Shown: positions 8,867-19,170, counted from the stretch's first letter. The stretch is 64,000 nt of DNA from Acidicapsa acidisoli (GCF_025685625.1 NZ_JAGSYI010000003.1:496001-560000), one strand, 5' to 3'. Notes: generated from the letters alone by a model not told the origin. Program-made: numbers and translations.

Positions 8867-9700
8867 TTAGCTGATTTCGATCACTTCCCCGCTGCGCGAT
8901 GCAGCATCTTCGGCCCGCTCCATGAGTTTTTTTGCAACCACATAAAACTCGATTGCCAGTGTCGATTCCGGTCCGGCCAGCGCTACCGGCATTCCTTTGT
9001 CGCCGCCTTCACGGATCGCCGGAACCAGCTCGATAGAACCGAGGAAAGGGACATTGAACTGATGCGCGGTTCGCTCAGCTCCCCCCTTGGAGAAGATGTC
9101 GATGATTTCGCTGCAATGCGGGCAGGTGAAGTGGCTCATGTTCTCGACGATGCCGAGGACTTCGACATTGACCTGTGCGAACATCTCAAGCGCTTTGCGC
9201 GCGTCCTGCAAGGCGACGTCGCTGGGTGTCGAAACCACGACGGCGCCGGTCAGCGGAACCGTCTGCACCAGCGAAATGACCACGTCGCCGGTGCCCGGCG
9301 GCAGATCGATGATCAGATAGTCGAGTTCGCCCCACTCTACTTGCTGGAGGAACTGGCGGATGATCTGGTGCAGCATTGGTCCGCGCATCACCATGGGCTT
9401 GTCGCCCGGCGAGATGTAGCCGATTGAGATGGTCTTTACGCCATGAGTGAAGTTCGGCTCGATCTGGTTGTTCGGGCCGACTTTGGGCTGCGTGCTTGAG
9501 CCCATCATCAGCGGAATATTGGGGCCGTAGATGTCGGCGTCGATCAGGCCGACCTTGTTGCCCAAGCGAGCCAGCGCGATGGCCAGGTTGACGGCGACGG
9601 TGGTTTTGCCTACGCCGCCCTTGCCTGAGCCGACTGCGACGATTTTGCTCACGCCGGGCAGTGGGAGTGGCGCCGGGGGAATCGAGTGTCCATGTGCCAT
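8867..9700 (-). CDS. Mrp/ApbC family Fe-S cluster carrier ATPase
   Basis: P-loop ATPase of the Mrp/NBP35 family that carries and delivers iron-sulfur clusters. 277 residues from ATG 9700, which is preceded by GGAAGGAAG at good spacing; an upstream TTG (9718) is less likely. Deviant Walker A 'GSGKGGVGKTT' at 25-34, switch 'DADIYGPNIP', 'IIDLPPGTGD', and the cluster-binding 'CPHC' motif at about 193-196. The N-terminal DUF59/MIP18 domain seen in many Mrp proteins is absent. Shares a small minus-strand group with the thioesterase gene. Confidence 0.93.
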   Translation of the reverse strand: MAHGHSIPPAPLPLPGVSKIVAVGSGKGGVGKTTVAVNLAIALARLGNKVGLIDADIYGPNIPLMMGSSTQPKVGPNNQIEPNFTHGVKTISIGYISPGDKPMVMRGPMLHQIIRQFLQQVEWGELDYLIIDLPPGTGDVVISLVQTVPLTGAVVVSTPSDVALQDARKALEMFAQVNVEVLGIVENMSHFTCPHCSEIIDIFSKGGAERTAHQFNVPFLGSIELVPAIREGGDKGMPVALAGPESTLAIEFYVVAKKLMERAEDAASRSGEVIEIS

Positions 9701-9748
9701 GAGATTTCTTCCTTCCAAAAGCTTTTTGTCTTGCTGGTAAATGCAGTC

Positions 9749-10315
9749 TTATCTTCCGGGGCGGACGCTGCCGTGCCCGGGCGGGGCCAGCTTGGCGCGC
9801 TTGCGGCTCTCCAACTCGGTTTCGCGGTTTGCCCGGCGGCGCGAGGCTCCTTCGTAGCGGCGAAGTTCGTCAGCGGTTTCGGGAATCAGCTCCGGAACCC
9901 GCGCCGGGACGCCGGAGGAGTCGATGGCGACGAAAACCAGGTACGCGCTTGCGACGTGGCGGTATATGCCCGCCCGCGTATCCTCTGCCCAGACTTTGAC
10001 GCCGACCTCGACGGACTTTGAAAACGCCCGGTTCACGCTGGATTTGAGATTGAGCAGATCACCGACGTGGACAGGCTGAATAAAGTCGATGTGGTCCATA
10101 GAAGCGGTGACGACGTGCGTGCGCGTGTGACGATATGCGGCCATCGCTCCCACGAGATCGATAAAGTGCATCAGCCGCCCGCCGAGCAGATTGCCCAGGG
10201 TGTTGGTGTCGTTGGGCAGAATCAGCTCGGTCATCTCGGATTGCGATTCGGAGACGGTCCGCGGAGCCAGGTTTGCCGGGACGGCTATGGTTTCGGTTGC
10301 TTCGGTTTGCGTCAT
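9749..10315 (-). CDS. Acyl-CoA thioesterase (hotdog fold, YciA/BACH type)
   Basis: Hydrolyses acyl-CoA to free acid and CoA. The 188-residue protein holds one hotdog domain (about 25-150) with 'LPNDTNTLGNLLGGRLMHFIDLVGAMAA' (the Asn-Asp-Asn/Gly-Gly active-site region), 'DHIDFIQPVHVGDLL' and 'ASAYLVFVAID'. A charged tail follows (about 150-188). Located 48 bases upstream of mrp on the same strand, so possibly cotranscribed. Confidence 0.9.
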   Translation of the reverse strand: MTQTEATETIAVPANLAPRTVSESQSEMTELILPNDTNTLGNLLGGRLMHFIDLVGAMAAYRHTRTHVVTASMDHIDFIQPVHVGDLLNLKSSVNRAFSKSVEVGVKVWAEDTRAGIYRHVASAYLVFVAIDSSGVPARVPELIPETADELRRYEGASRRRANRETELESRKRAKLAPPGHGSVRPGR

Positions 10316-10495
10316 GCGGAGATTGCCTCGTTCCTCGTGCCTTTGCTTGAACCGCTACACTGGTAACGGCAGCCGCTCGAAATCAAACGGCTACTTCCAG
10401 TTTCGGCAATCGCACTGGTTTTCGCAAATGGGGTGGTTCAAACTCTGACGGGCCTGAACGTGCGAACCAACAGCTAAGGAGTCTTCCGGGCATTT

Positions 10496-10807
10496 ATGGA
10501 TAAGATCGCTGGACTCAAGGAAATTCTGAACATCGACCCGAATAACGCCTTTGCACGCTATGGGCTGGCGATGGAGTACGTGAATCGCGGTGAGATTACG
10601 ACCGGGCTGGCCGAGTTCGACACGCTGCTGGCGGCGCATCCAGACTACACGGCCGGGTATTTCATGGCGGCGCAGACGCTAGCCAAGGAAGAGCGCGTGC
10701 CGGAGGCAATCGCACGCCTTCATGCGGGCATCGCCTGTGCACGGCGCACGGGCAACAACCATGCATTGAGCGAGATGCAGGGGATGCTGGACGAGCTGGA
10801 CAGGTAG
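10496..10807 (+). CDS. Small TPR-repeat protein
   Basis: 103 residues made almost entirely of tetratricopeptide-like helices: 'LNIDPNNAFARYGLAMEYVNRGEITTGLAEFDTLLAAHPDYTAGYFMAAQTLAKEERVPEAIARLHAGI' fits two to three TPR units (positions about 12-80). No signal peptide, so probably cytoplasmic; a protein-interaction role is all that can be inferred. An AAGGAG lies 14 bases upstream of the ATG, rather far. Confidence 0.75.
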   Translation: MDKIAGLKEILNIDPNNAFARYGLAMEYVNRGEITTGLAEFDTLLAAHPDYTAGYFMAAQTLAKEERVPEAIARLHAGIACARRTGNNHALSEMQGMLDELDR

Positions 10808-10834
10808 AGCCGGACCGGTAAAGCTGCCGGTAAC

Positions 10835-13800
10835 TTACGGGTGCAGCGCCGACGATGGCAGGGTGACCGACCCCATCTTGCCGGAGTTTCCATCGACGAC
10901 AATTACTCGCACGGAGCCGAGACGGGATTTTACCTGCACGGCGCGCTGGTATGGAATCCCCTCGGGCATTCCAGCCTCGTAGGTGGTTTGTTTCAGCGAA
11001 AGGCGCAGGGTGTCGCCGGAGACTTCGGCTTTCTGTGTCCCGTCGTCTCGAACGGCAACGAAGATGTATAAGCGGTCGGTCCAACGGTCTGGCCGTTGCC
11101 CCTCCTTCTGCTGCAATGCAATGCCGTGAAATGCCACGTGAAGTTTGACGATGCTCTCGCCCGAGGGACCTGTGGCGGGTACGGCCTGAGCGGTCAGAGT
11201 AAGGTCGCCCACGTCCTGCGGACTCCAGATGGCTTGCTGAAAACGCTCCTTCGTCGTCGTGGACTCTTCGGCATACAGATAGCCGGTTCGATAGCGCAAC
11301 TTGATATCTTTGCGGCTCGGAACTCTGACCACCAGGGTGTGAAACATGCCGTCCGCAGGCGTGTCCGGATCGAATCCAAGCTCGTACAGGGAGCTAGAAT
11401 CCCGGTCGATGCCGTCCAGCGTAGCCTTGAGGTCGCCGCCTTTGTTGATGGCCCGGCCACCGGTCGACTCCGCAAGCATCCGTACCGGGCCCTGGATGCC
11501 GTGAAGATCCTGCTCCATCTGGGCCGTGGTGCGGCCCGCGGTGTTGTTGCGCGGCAGGGCGCCGCCGCGAAGGGTGGCGACATCTGCGGCGGCTTGGTTC
11601 AGTTCAACGTTGCGAAATTGCAGGGATGGATCGACGCCATCGCCTGACACTGCTGAAGCGTCAACGGCGTAGAGCGCGATACGGGCTTCGTTGAGCGCCT
11701 CTTTGGCGTGCTGCAGGGCAGCATCCATCGTCTTGCTTCCCTTTTCGGTAGCAACCGCCTTGTCCTCCCAGTCGGCCAGCACGCTGTCGCCGGAGATCCA
11801 CGCCAGGCTCTTGTGTCCCGGAACCGGAGAGAAATGCCGGGCGATCGCAGTCATGCTTTCCAGCACTGCGCGCAAGGGATTCTGACCCATCTGCATCAGT
11901 TCCGGATCGATCGTCTGATAGCTGTCCGGGACCGCGGTATAGTTGCCGTTGACGTTGTTCAAGTCTTCAACATTGTGAACGGTGTCGAACTGCTGGCGAA
12001 TGCGGCGATCCAGATCCTGGGCCTGCGAAACAGAGCTGGCGGTTGGCATCCAGGCGGTAAGCTTCTGCATCATCAGCGCGTGGTCCTGCGTAACGTCCTG
12101 GATAACACGAAATCCATGTTCGTTCACCGCGTAGAGGGCAATGCGGGATGTGGGCCGGGTGGCCTTGAGAAAGCGCAGTAACTCTCCGCGAGCCCGGTTG
12201 AGATCGAGATAGGCTAAATGGCTTTCATCCAGCAGCAGGATGAGCAGATCCGGCGCGTCCTGAACTTCGCGGAAGGTGGTGACAGTGTTCGTAAATGTAA
12301 CTTCCGTAGGACCGGCTTCTGGAGGCCCCGAAGGCTGGCTGGGCTCGGCAGCCGGAACGGAGTGGTGGAAGGCGCTGAGTTGTTGCCTCCGGCCGTTGTC
12401 GTAGATTTCGATTTGATCCCGCGTCAGGTCGGTGATCGGCTTGCCGTGCTTGTCGAATGCGACCAGACCGATATCAACCGAACGGGTCGTCGAGTTCAGG
12501 GTGAGATTGTCGGCGTTGCTGCCGGTCCCGGCGTCTTCCTCTCCAGCGGGTTCGCCCGGCATGCTTTCGATGGCGCGAATGAGAATCTCTTGATCAGCCT
12601 CGGTTTCCTCGGCTGATATTGGCTGGCTCGACGTCGGCGAGGTTGCATCGGCATTCGAATCGCCTGTTGGCGCGGGTGCTTCTGTTTCTGCGGCGACCTC
12701 GGGTTCTGCTGTCGCCGCACTCGCAGGAGCGGATGAAGATGCCGGGGCTGTCGACTCGCCGGCTCGATTTGACACCGGTTGCGTGGCGGCATAGACCGTG
12801 GCGTCCGAGCCGAAGCGGCGATAGCCGGAGAAGGTGGTTTCATTCACCTGCAATTCGACGAGATCGACGAATGGGCTCTTGACGGTCGGCTGGTACACCT
12901 CGTCGGATGCTGAGACGGCGAGGCTGTGGACGGGACAGATGTAATTGCGCGTCCCCATCGAAACCGGGCCGTAGTCGACCAGCATCGATGCCCGCTGGAT
13001 GGGGCTTCCGGGCTCCATATCCGCGTCAACGACGATGCGTAGAACAGCTCCGGAGCCGGGGTCGATCGCCAGGGAACCGTGATATCCGGTTGTCTGACGG
13101 AAGATGTAATTGGATTTGGCTGAGTTCTTCGATGGCCGGTTGCGGTTGAACTGCACTTCGTAGTGCGAATCGGCCCGGGCAATCTGAAATTGAAAGACGG
13201 CTGCTGTCTTTCCATCGATTTGCTCCCACCGCAACCAGTCGATTTTGCCCTTCGCGGCGTCCACGAGCGGAATGCCCAGGATGGTCCGGAACTCGCCCCA
13301 GGAGTTTAAGCCCGATGTGCTCAGGCCAGACCCGATGGCGGCCTGCTTCGCGTCTGTCTTCCCCCTAGTGGAACCAACCTTCTTCAACGCTGACGTAGAG
13401 AATGAATTTTGGAACTGAGCATTCTTTTCCGCGCCATCGACAAACGTGATTGGCGCCTCAAAGCTGCCTTCCAGATGGAAGCCGGCCCGCACTGGCCACG
13501 CTCCTGGCTGGAGCGCCTGCGGGCTGTCGTCGAAGTGCTCCGTCGTGCGGGTTGCCATAAAATCCGGCAGCGTGGGGAGGGTGCGCGCCACGTAGTGGAT
13601 GGTCCTGGCAAGGATCGCCTTTTGGGCCGCGAAGTCGGGAGCAGGCGTAGATGGGATTTCGTTCGCTGGCGGGTCGAGGAAGGCGGAAAGACCTGCGAGG
13701 CCGCGCAGCGCCTGGGTCGTCTTCTGCCCAGGACTGATGGCAACGAGCCGCTGCAATACCTGAGGTCCGGCCTTCGCCGACAGTTCTACATCCGCCAAGT

Positions 13801-13945
13801 GGCGTGCCGTCTCGCTGTCGGACTGATGCGTTGCCTGCGCCTTCGTCAGAAGCTGCTGCAACTGCTCAAGCGTGATCGGCGTGGCCGCATAAGCGGGCAG
13901 CGATATAGCGACTACGAATGCGAGTGGCATCAGCATCTTGCGCAT
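10835..13945 (-). CDS. VWFA-related Acidobacterial domain protein, copy 1
   Basis: Large exported protein, 1036 residues from ATG 13945 (AGGGG 8 bases upstream; an upstream ATG at 14014 lacks a ribosome site). Signal peptide 'LMPLAFVVAISLPAYA'. A ~380-residue N-terminal region of unknown fold is followed by an Ala/Thr/Pro/Glu-rich linker (about 385-460) and the lineage-specific domain: 'VAFDKHGKPITDLTRDQIEIYDNG', then a von Willebrand A fold starting near 567 ('DLLILLLDESHLA', DxS of a MIDAS site without the second Ser), ending in 'GNSGKMGSVTLPSSALHP'. Function unknown; extracytoplasmic. It is 87 bases downstream of a paralogue that aligns end to end. Confidence 0.88.
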   Translation of the reverse strand: MRKMLMPLAFVVAISLPAYAATPITLEQLQQLLTKAQATHQSDSETARHLADVELSAKAGPQVLQRLVAISPGQKTTQALRGLAGLSAFLDPPANEIPSTPAPDFAAQKAILARTIHYVARTLPTLPDFMATRTTEHFDDSPQALQPGAWPVRAGFHLEGSFEAPITFVDGAEKNAQFQNSFSTSALKKVGSTRGKTDAKQAAIGSGLSTSGLNSWGEFRTILGIPLVDAAKGKIDWLRWEQIDGKTAAVFQFQIARADSHYEVQFNRNRPSKNSAKSNYIFRQTTGYHGSLAIDPGSGAVLRIVVDADMEPGSPIQRASMLVDYGPVSMGTRNYICPVHSLAVSASDEVYQPTVKSPFVDLVELQVNETTFSGYRRFGSDATVYAATQPVSNRAGESTAPASSSAPASAATAEPEVAAETEAPAPTGDSNADATSPTSSQPISAEETEADQEILIRAIESMPGEPAGEEDAGTGSNADNLTLNSTTRSVDIGLVAFDKHGKPITDLTRDQIEIYDNGRRQQLSAFHHSVPAAEPSQPSGPPEAGPTEVTFTNTVTTFREVQDAPDLLILLLDESHLAYLDLNRARGELLRFLKATRPTSRIALYAVNEHGFRVIQDVTQDHALMMQKLTAWMPTASSVSQAQDLDRRIRQQFDTVHNVEDLNNVNGNYTAVPDSYQTIDPELMQMGQNPLRAVLESMTAIARHFSPVPGHKSLAWISGDSVLADWEDKAVATEKGSKTMDAALQHAKEALNEARIALYAVDASAVSGDGVDPSLQFRNVELNQAAADVATLRGGALPRNNTAGRTTAQMEQDLHGIQGPVRMLAESTGGRAINKGGDLKATLDGIDRDSSSLYELGFDPDTPADGMFHTLVVRVPSRKDIKLRYRTGYLYAEESTTTKERFQQAIWSPQDVGDLTLTAQAVPATGPSGESIVKLHVAFHGIALQQKEGQRPDRWTDRLYIFVAVRDDGTQKAEVSGDTLRLSLKQTTYEAGMPEGIPYQRAVQVKSRLGSVRVIVVDGNSGKMGSVTLPSSALHP

Positions 13946-14031
13946 GAATCTACCCCTCTTGCTCACGACTTGCCCATTCGACAGGTTCTGGAACAACCCG
14001 GTTATGGAAAACATCCGTGAATATTGTCAGA

Positions 14032-17000
14032 TCACGGATGGAGCGCCGAAGACGGAAGTGTGACAGAACCCATCTTGCCCGAGTTTCCGTCGACTACTAT
14101 GATGCGCACAGTACCCAGCTTGGATTTCGCCTCGACCGCGCGCTGATATGGAATTCCGGCCGGCATGCCCGAGTCGTAGGTGGCTTGCTTCAGCGACAGG
14201 CGCAGGGTGTCGCCGGAGACTTCGGCCTTTTGCGCGGCATCGTCGCGCTGCGCTACGAAGATGTAGAGCAGGTCCGTCCACCGCGCCGCCCCTGTATCTG
14301 CCTTCTGCTGCAACGCCAGGCCGGGAAACGCAATGCGCAGCCTGACCATGCTGCTGCCCGACGGTGAGTCGGCGGCGGGTACAGCTTCGGCGGTGAGAGT
14401 GACAGCGGTCGCGTCCTGTGGACTCCAGATGGCCTCCTGGAAGCGCTGCTTCGTGCTAGTGGACTCTTCGGCGTACAGGTAGCCGGTGCGATAACGCAGT
14501 TTGATGTCTTTGCGGCCGGGAACTTTGACGAGGAGGGTGTGAAACTTGCCGTCTGCCTGCGTATCGGGATCGAAGCCGACTTCGTACAGCGCGGCGGAAT
14601 CGCTGTCGATGCTGTCGAGCAGGGCTTTCAAATCGCCGCCTTTGTTGATTGCCCGACCTCCGGTGGACTCGGCGAGTTGGCGGACAGGGCCCTGAATACC
14701 ATGCAGATCCTGCTGCATTTCTGCCTGAATGCGGCCGGCGCCGCCGTTGCTGACACGGCCCGCGCCGCCGCCTGAGCTGGCGTTCTCCTGGGCTATCGGA
14801 TTCAGTTCCACGTTGCGATTCTTCAGGGACGAATCGATGGCAGCGCCTTCGACGCTGGAAGCATCTACGGCATAGAGCGCGATATGAGCCTCGTTGAGAG
14901 CCTCTTTGGCGTGCATCATCGCGTCTTCCATGTGATTGGTTCCCTTTTCCATCCCCACGGCCTGGTCCTCCCAATCGGCCAGCACACTGTCGCCGGAGAT
15001 CCACGCCAGGCTCTTGTGGCCGGGAACGGCGGAGAAATGCCGGGCCAGGGCCACCATCACCTCCATCGAAGATCGCAGGGGAGTCTGGCCCATCTGGCGC
15101 AGCTCCGGATCGGCGGAAGTGATGTAATCCGGCGTGTCGATGTAGTTGCCATTGACGCTGTTCAAATCCGAGGCGTTGTGCACGGTGTCGAACTGCTGGC
15201 GAATGCGGCGGTCCAGCGCCTGCGCCTGCGACACTGCCTGCGCATTGGGCATCCATGCGGCGAGTTTGGCCATGACCAGGGCGTGATCCTGCGTCACATC
15301 CTGGATGACGCGGAATCCATGCTCGCTGACGGAGTAGAGCGCAACGCGGGAGGTTGGCCGGGTCGCCTTGAGGAAGCGGAGCACCTCACCGCGTGCACGA
15401 TTGAGATCCTGAAAGGCGAGATGGCTCTCATCCATGAGCAGAATGAGCAGGTCGGGCGCGTCCTGAACTTCGCGGACCGTGGTGACGGTGTTGGTGAAGG
15501 CGCCACTGTCGGTACCGGACGGCTGGGAGGGTTCCGCAGACTGCGCGGGCTTTGCCGCTGTTGCGCCCGGAGTTGCGTGTTGGAAGGCGGCTACCTGCTG
15601 CTTGCGGCCATTGTCGTAGATCTCGATCTCGTCCTGCTTGAGATCGGTGATGGGCTTGCCGTGCTTGTCGGTCGCGATCAGGCCAAGATCGACAAATCGC
15701 GTGGTGACTTTGAGCGTAAAGCTGCTGTCTTTTGGGTTCCCTGTGTGAAGGTTCTCCGAGACTGAGGTTGCGGTGTCTTCTACGCCGGGAAGACTGTCGA
15801 CGGCCTTAACCAGAATCTCTTCATCCGACGACTCAGCAGGAACTACTGCCGGCGCAGACGTTGGAGACGCGCTGGAAGCTGTGAGGTTGGCTAGCGGAGT
15901 CTCCGGGGCGGTTTCCGGTGCGTTCGCCGGGATCTTTACGCTGGCTGCTATTGCCGAGTTGGACTCGGATGCCGGTTGCGTATTCGGGGTCGAAGCCGAA
16001 GCCGGATCGGATGCACCATGCGCTGGAGGCACATCGGTGATCATCGTCGATTCAGAGCCGAAGCGCCGGTAGCTGGTGAAATCAACATCGTTCCACTGCT
16101 GTTCGCGAATCAGGACGATAGCGCTGGTCGGGGTCGACTGGTATTGCTCGTTGGAGGCGGACACGGCAACGCTGTGTGTGGGGCAGGTGAAGACTCCGTC
16201 GCCGATCTTCACTGGACCATACTCGACGGAAATCGCGGCTCGCTGGATCGGGTCGTCCGGCTTGAGATCGGCCTCGATCGAGATGCGCTGAATGATGCCC
16301 GTCACAGGGTCTACGGCAATGTAGCCGTGATACCCGGTGGGTTGGCGAATGAGAACCAGCGCTCTATCTCTCACTTCGCCGGCCGAAACACCGCTTGCCC
16401 CGCCGTGCTGGTCATCCTGTCGGGCTCCGTAGTGGCTATCGATAATCTCGCCGCGATTCTCATGCCAGTACTGCACGATGTAGTGAGAGATCGAGCGATC
16501 GACAGCAAACTGAAAAACGGCGACAGGCTTGCCGTCCTCCTGCTCCCAACGTGCCCAGCCCAGCTTGCCCTTCGCAGCGTCCACGAGCACGATTCCGAGG
16601 ATTGGACCGAATTCTCCCCAGGATGCCAGCCCGAGGCTTGCTGTCGAGAGCGTTGGCGCTTTGGAGTCTTTGCTTTGGCTTGCCTTCTTCAACGATGCGG
16701 CGGCATCGGACGCCTGGGTTGGGTCATCCGTTTCGCGGCCGTCCCGGAGGGCAATGGGAGTTCGGTTGGTGCCCGACAGGTAAAGGCCGCCGAGCAACTC
16801 CGCCGACTCGCTGTTCAGGTCCTGGCTTCCGGTGAGCTTTAGGCCCTGAATGGTGTCCACGAAGTGCTGCGTGACCCGCATTGCCGTCAGATTCGGCAGC
16901 GTGGGAAGAGTGCGCGCTACGAAGTGGACAACCTGGCTCATCATGGCTTTTTGCGTGGCAACGTCTGGAGCCGGTTTGGACGACAGATCCTCCGGCGCCG

Positions 17001-17346
17001 GTTCGAGGAAAGCGGAGCTGTCGGCGAGCGCCCGGATAGCCAGCACGCTCTTCGGACCGGGGCTGTCTGCGATTAGTTGCCGCCGCAGCGAAGAGTTGAG
17101 GCGCACCGTCAACTGGACGTCGCCAAGTTGCCGCGCCACCTCGTTGTCGGTCCGGTGAAGACTGGAGTCAGATGCGAGAGCTTGCATCAACTGCTCGATC
17201 GTCATCCGCCTGGTAGCAAGCGCGGGCAGCGATATGGCCGAAAGCGCCAGGATCGTCCCGAGCCTCAGGTTGAGCCTGATGTCGAACCTGAGTCTTATCC
17301 TGCTCAATCCGCAGGTTTGGGTCCTGTCACGGTTCCAGTTACGCAT
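14032..17346 (-). CDS. VWFA-related Acidobacterial domain protein, copy 2
   Basis: 1104-residue paralogue of the gene at 10835-13945, same architecture: signal peptide (about 25-44, 'LGTILALSAISLPALA'), N-terminal region with 'TGYHGYIAVDPVTG' and 'AISVEYGPVKIG', low-complexity linker (about 445-550), 'IATDKHGKPITDLKQDEIEIYDNGRKQQ', VWA fold with 'DLLILLMDESHLA', and the same C terminus 'KMGSVTLPSSALHP'. Probably cotranscribed with copy 1 (copy 2 first). Long stretches of the VWA half are near-identical in protein between the copies while the N-terminal halves and linkers have drifted. Function unknown. Confidence 0.88.
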   Translation of the reverse strand: MRNWNRDRTQTCGLSRIRLRFDIRLNLRLGTILALSAISLPALATRRMTIEQLMQALASDSSLHRTDNEVARQLGDVQLTVRLNSSLRRQLIADSPGPKSVLAIRALADSSAFLEPAPEDLSSKPAPDVATQKAMMSQVVHFVARTLPTLPNLTAMRVTQHFVDTIQGLKLTGSQDLNSESAELLGGLYLSGTNRTPIALRDGRETDDPTQASDAAASLKKASQSKDSKAPTLSTASLGLASWGEFGPILGIVLVDAAKGKLGWARWEQEDGKPVAVFQFAVDRSISHYIVQYWHENRGEIIDSHYGARQDDQHGGASGVSAGEVRDRALVLIRQPTGYHGYIAVDPVTGIIQRISIEADLKPDDPIQRAAISVEYGPVKIGDGVFTCPTHSVAVSASNEQYQSTPTSAIVLIREQQWNDVDFTSYRRFGSESTMITDVPPAHGASDPASASTPNTQPASESNSAIAASVKIPANAPETAPETPLANLTASSASPTSAPAVVPAESSDEEILVKAVDSLPGVEDTATSVSENLHTGNPKDSSFTLKVTTRFVDLGLIATDKHGKPITDLKQDEIEIYDNGRKQQVAAFQHATPGATAAKPAQSAEPSQPSGTDSGAFTNTVTTVREVQDAPDLLILLMDESHLAFQDLNRARGEVLRFLKATRPTSRVALYSVSEHGFRVIQDVTQDHALVMAKLAAWMPNAQAVSQAQALDRRIRQQFDTVHNASDLNSVNGNYIDTPDYITSADPELRQMGQTPLRSSMEVMVALARHFSAVPGHKSLAWISGDSVLADWEDQAVGMEKGTNHMEDAMMHAKEALNEAHIALYAVDASSVEGAAIDSSLKNRNVELNPIAQENASSGGGAGRVSNGGAGRIQAEMQQDLHGIQGPVRQLAESTGGRAINKGGDLKALLDSIDSDSAALYEVGFDPDTQADGKFHTLLVKVPGRKDIKLRYRTGYLYAEESTSTKQRFQEAIWSPQDATAVTLTAEAVPAADSPSGSSMVRLRIAFPGLALQQKADTGAARWTDLLYIFVAQRDDAAQKAEVSGDTLRLSLKQATYDSGMPAGIPYQRAVEAKSKLGTVRIIVVDGNSGKMGSVTLPSSALHP

Positions 17347-17581
17347 CGCCCAACCACCGTTTCGTCCGCATGTGGAACTCTACATCTCACGCTGCAAGAC
17401 AGACAACCGGTTTTCGATGGGACGGAAAAAACGATTTTCTGCCTGGAATCCTGTATCCGGTAGCAGCTTTGTGCCTGCCGCAAACTTTCACAGGTTTTCA
17501 TACGACGGGAACGTATTCCTGAATTTGAACCGCATCGCATTCCCGGCTCGTCTACTCTAAGAACAATCTTTGGGAGGACTG

Positions 17582-19132
17582 ATGTCCCATTCCGCTCCGT
17601 TGCCAATGACCCTTGGCGAACTTCGCTCGAGCAGGCTCTACTCCGAAGCCCGCCTGGCCCACCGCACCGTCAAGGACGAGATGCGCGAAAACCTGATCGT
17701 CCGCCTGCGAGAGAAGCAGCCGCTCTTTGAGGGCATTGTGGGCTATGACGACACTGTCGTGCCGCAGGTGGCGAACGCTATCCTTTCGCGGCAGAACTTT
17801 ATTTTGCTGGGACTGCGCGGACAGGCCAAGAGCCGCATCTTGCGCGCGCTTACAGGACTGCTGGACGCGCAGACGCCGTACGTTGCCGGTTGCGAGATTC
17901 GCGACAATCCGTATGCTCCGCTTTGCAAACGCTGCAAGAACCTGATCGCGGACGAAGAAGAAGCTACGCCGATCGCCTGGATGACGCCGCAGGACCGCTA
18001 TGTGGAAAAACTCGCGACGCCGGATGTGACTGTCGCCGATCTGATCGGCGACCTCGACCCGATCAAGGCTGCGCGTGGTGGTCATGATCTGGCCAGCGAG
18101 TTCACGATGCATTACGGGCTGCTGCCGAGGGCCAATCGCGGCATCTTTGCGGTGAATGAGCTGCCGGATCTTGCGGGCAAGATTCAGGTTGCGCTCTTTA
18201 ATATCCTGCAGGAAGGCGATATTCAGATCAAAGGCTATCCGGTTCGGTTGGCGCTGGATGTGGCCCTGGTCTTCAGCGCGAATCCAGAGGACTATACGGC
18301 GCGAGGCAAGATCGTAACGCCGCTGAAGGACCGCATTGGTTCCGAGATTCGCACGCATTATGCGTCGACGGTTGAGGAAGGCATCGAGATCACCCGTCAG
18401 GAAGCTTGGACGGATCGGCGTTCGGGGCATGAGCCGCACGCCAGCACGGGTCCACTCGACATTCCGTTCTTTTTGCGCGAGACGGTGGAGCAGGTGGCCT
18501 TTCTGGCGCGCGAGGACCGGCGCGTGGACAAGCGCTCCGGGGTAAGCCAGCGCTTGCCGATTTCGACGCTGGAGCTGGTGGTTTCGAATGCCGAGCGGCG
18601 GGCGCTGATCCATAGCGAGAAGATGGTGGTGCCTCGCATCACCGATCTCTACGCGGCGTTGCCTGGGATCACCGGCAAGCTGGAGCTGGAGTATGAGGGC
18701 GAGCTGCGCGGGGCGGACACGATTGTGCGTGAGATTCTGCGCAACGCCGTAGCGCGGGTCTACGACAAGTACCTTAGCGAGACGAACACGCAACAGATTG
18801 AGCAATGGTTTCACCTCGGCGGGACTTTGCAGGTGGACGATTCGGATTCGTCGAAGACGATTCTCGATCACCTTCGCGAGATTCAGGGGCTTGTCGAGAA
18901 GCTTGGACCGCTGCAGATCAAAGGAACCGAGTATCCGGCGCAGATTGTCGCGGCTGCTGAGTTTCTGCTGGAGGGCCTTTACGCACACAAGAAGCTGAGC
19001 CGCAGCGAGGAACGCGGATTCAGCGCTCCGGACAAACCGGCGCGACGAGAGCAGCGGCAGTCAGCAGGCAACGAAGAGGAATACGAGGACTGGCAGCAGC
19101 GGCGTTCCGGTCGCAGAGGCAGTTTCAACTAG
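17582..19132 (+). CDS. MoxR/Mg-chelatase-type AAA+ ATPase
   Basis: 516-residue AAA+ ATPase of the ChlI/MoxR group. ATG 17582 follows GGGAGGA. Walker A is 'GLRGQAKS' (77-84); the Walker B strand reads 'GIFAVNELPDL' with Asn-Glu instead of Asp-Glu; sensor region 'VALVFSANPEDYTARGKIVTPLKDRIGSEIRTH'. A 'CKRCKNLI' Cys pair lies near 115-118 inside an insertion before the pore region. Such ATPases remodel or insert cofactors into partners together with a VWA protein, and the VWA gene follows after 38 bases. The Asn in Walker B may be a family trait rather than a loss, since the Glu is kept. Substrate unknown. Confidence 0.85.
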   Translation: MSHSAPLPMTLGELRSSRLYSEARLAHRTVKDEMRENLIVRLREKQPLFEGIVGYDDTVVPQVANAILSRQNFILLGLRGQAKSRILRALTGLLDAQTPYVAGCEIRDNPYAPLCKRCKNLIADEEEATPIAWMTPQDRYVEKLATPDVTVADLIGDLDPIKAARGGHDLASEFTMHYGLLPRANRGIFAVNELPDLAGKIQVALFNILQEGDIQIKGYPVRLALDVALVFSANPEDYTARGKIVTPLKDRIGSEIRTHYASTVEEGIEITRQEAWTDRRSGHEPHASTGPLDIPFFLRETVEQVAFLAREDRRVDKRSGVSQRLPISTLELVVSNAERRALIHSEKMVVPRITDLYAALPGITGKLELEYEGELRGADTIVREILRNAVARVYDKYLSETNTQQIEQWFHLGGTLQVDDSDSSKTILDHLREIQGLVEKLGPLQIKGTEYPAQIVAAAEFLLEGLYAHKKLSRSEERGFSAPDKPARREQRQSAGNEEEYEDWQQRRSGRRGSFN

Positions 19133-19170
19133 CTGTATGACTCGTCGAAGGTGAGACAAGAAGGATCTGA

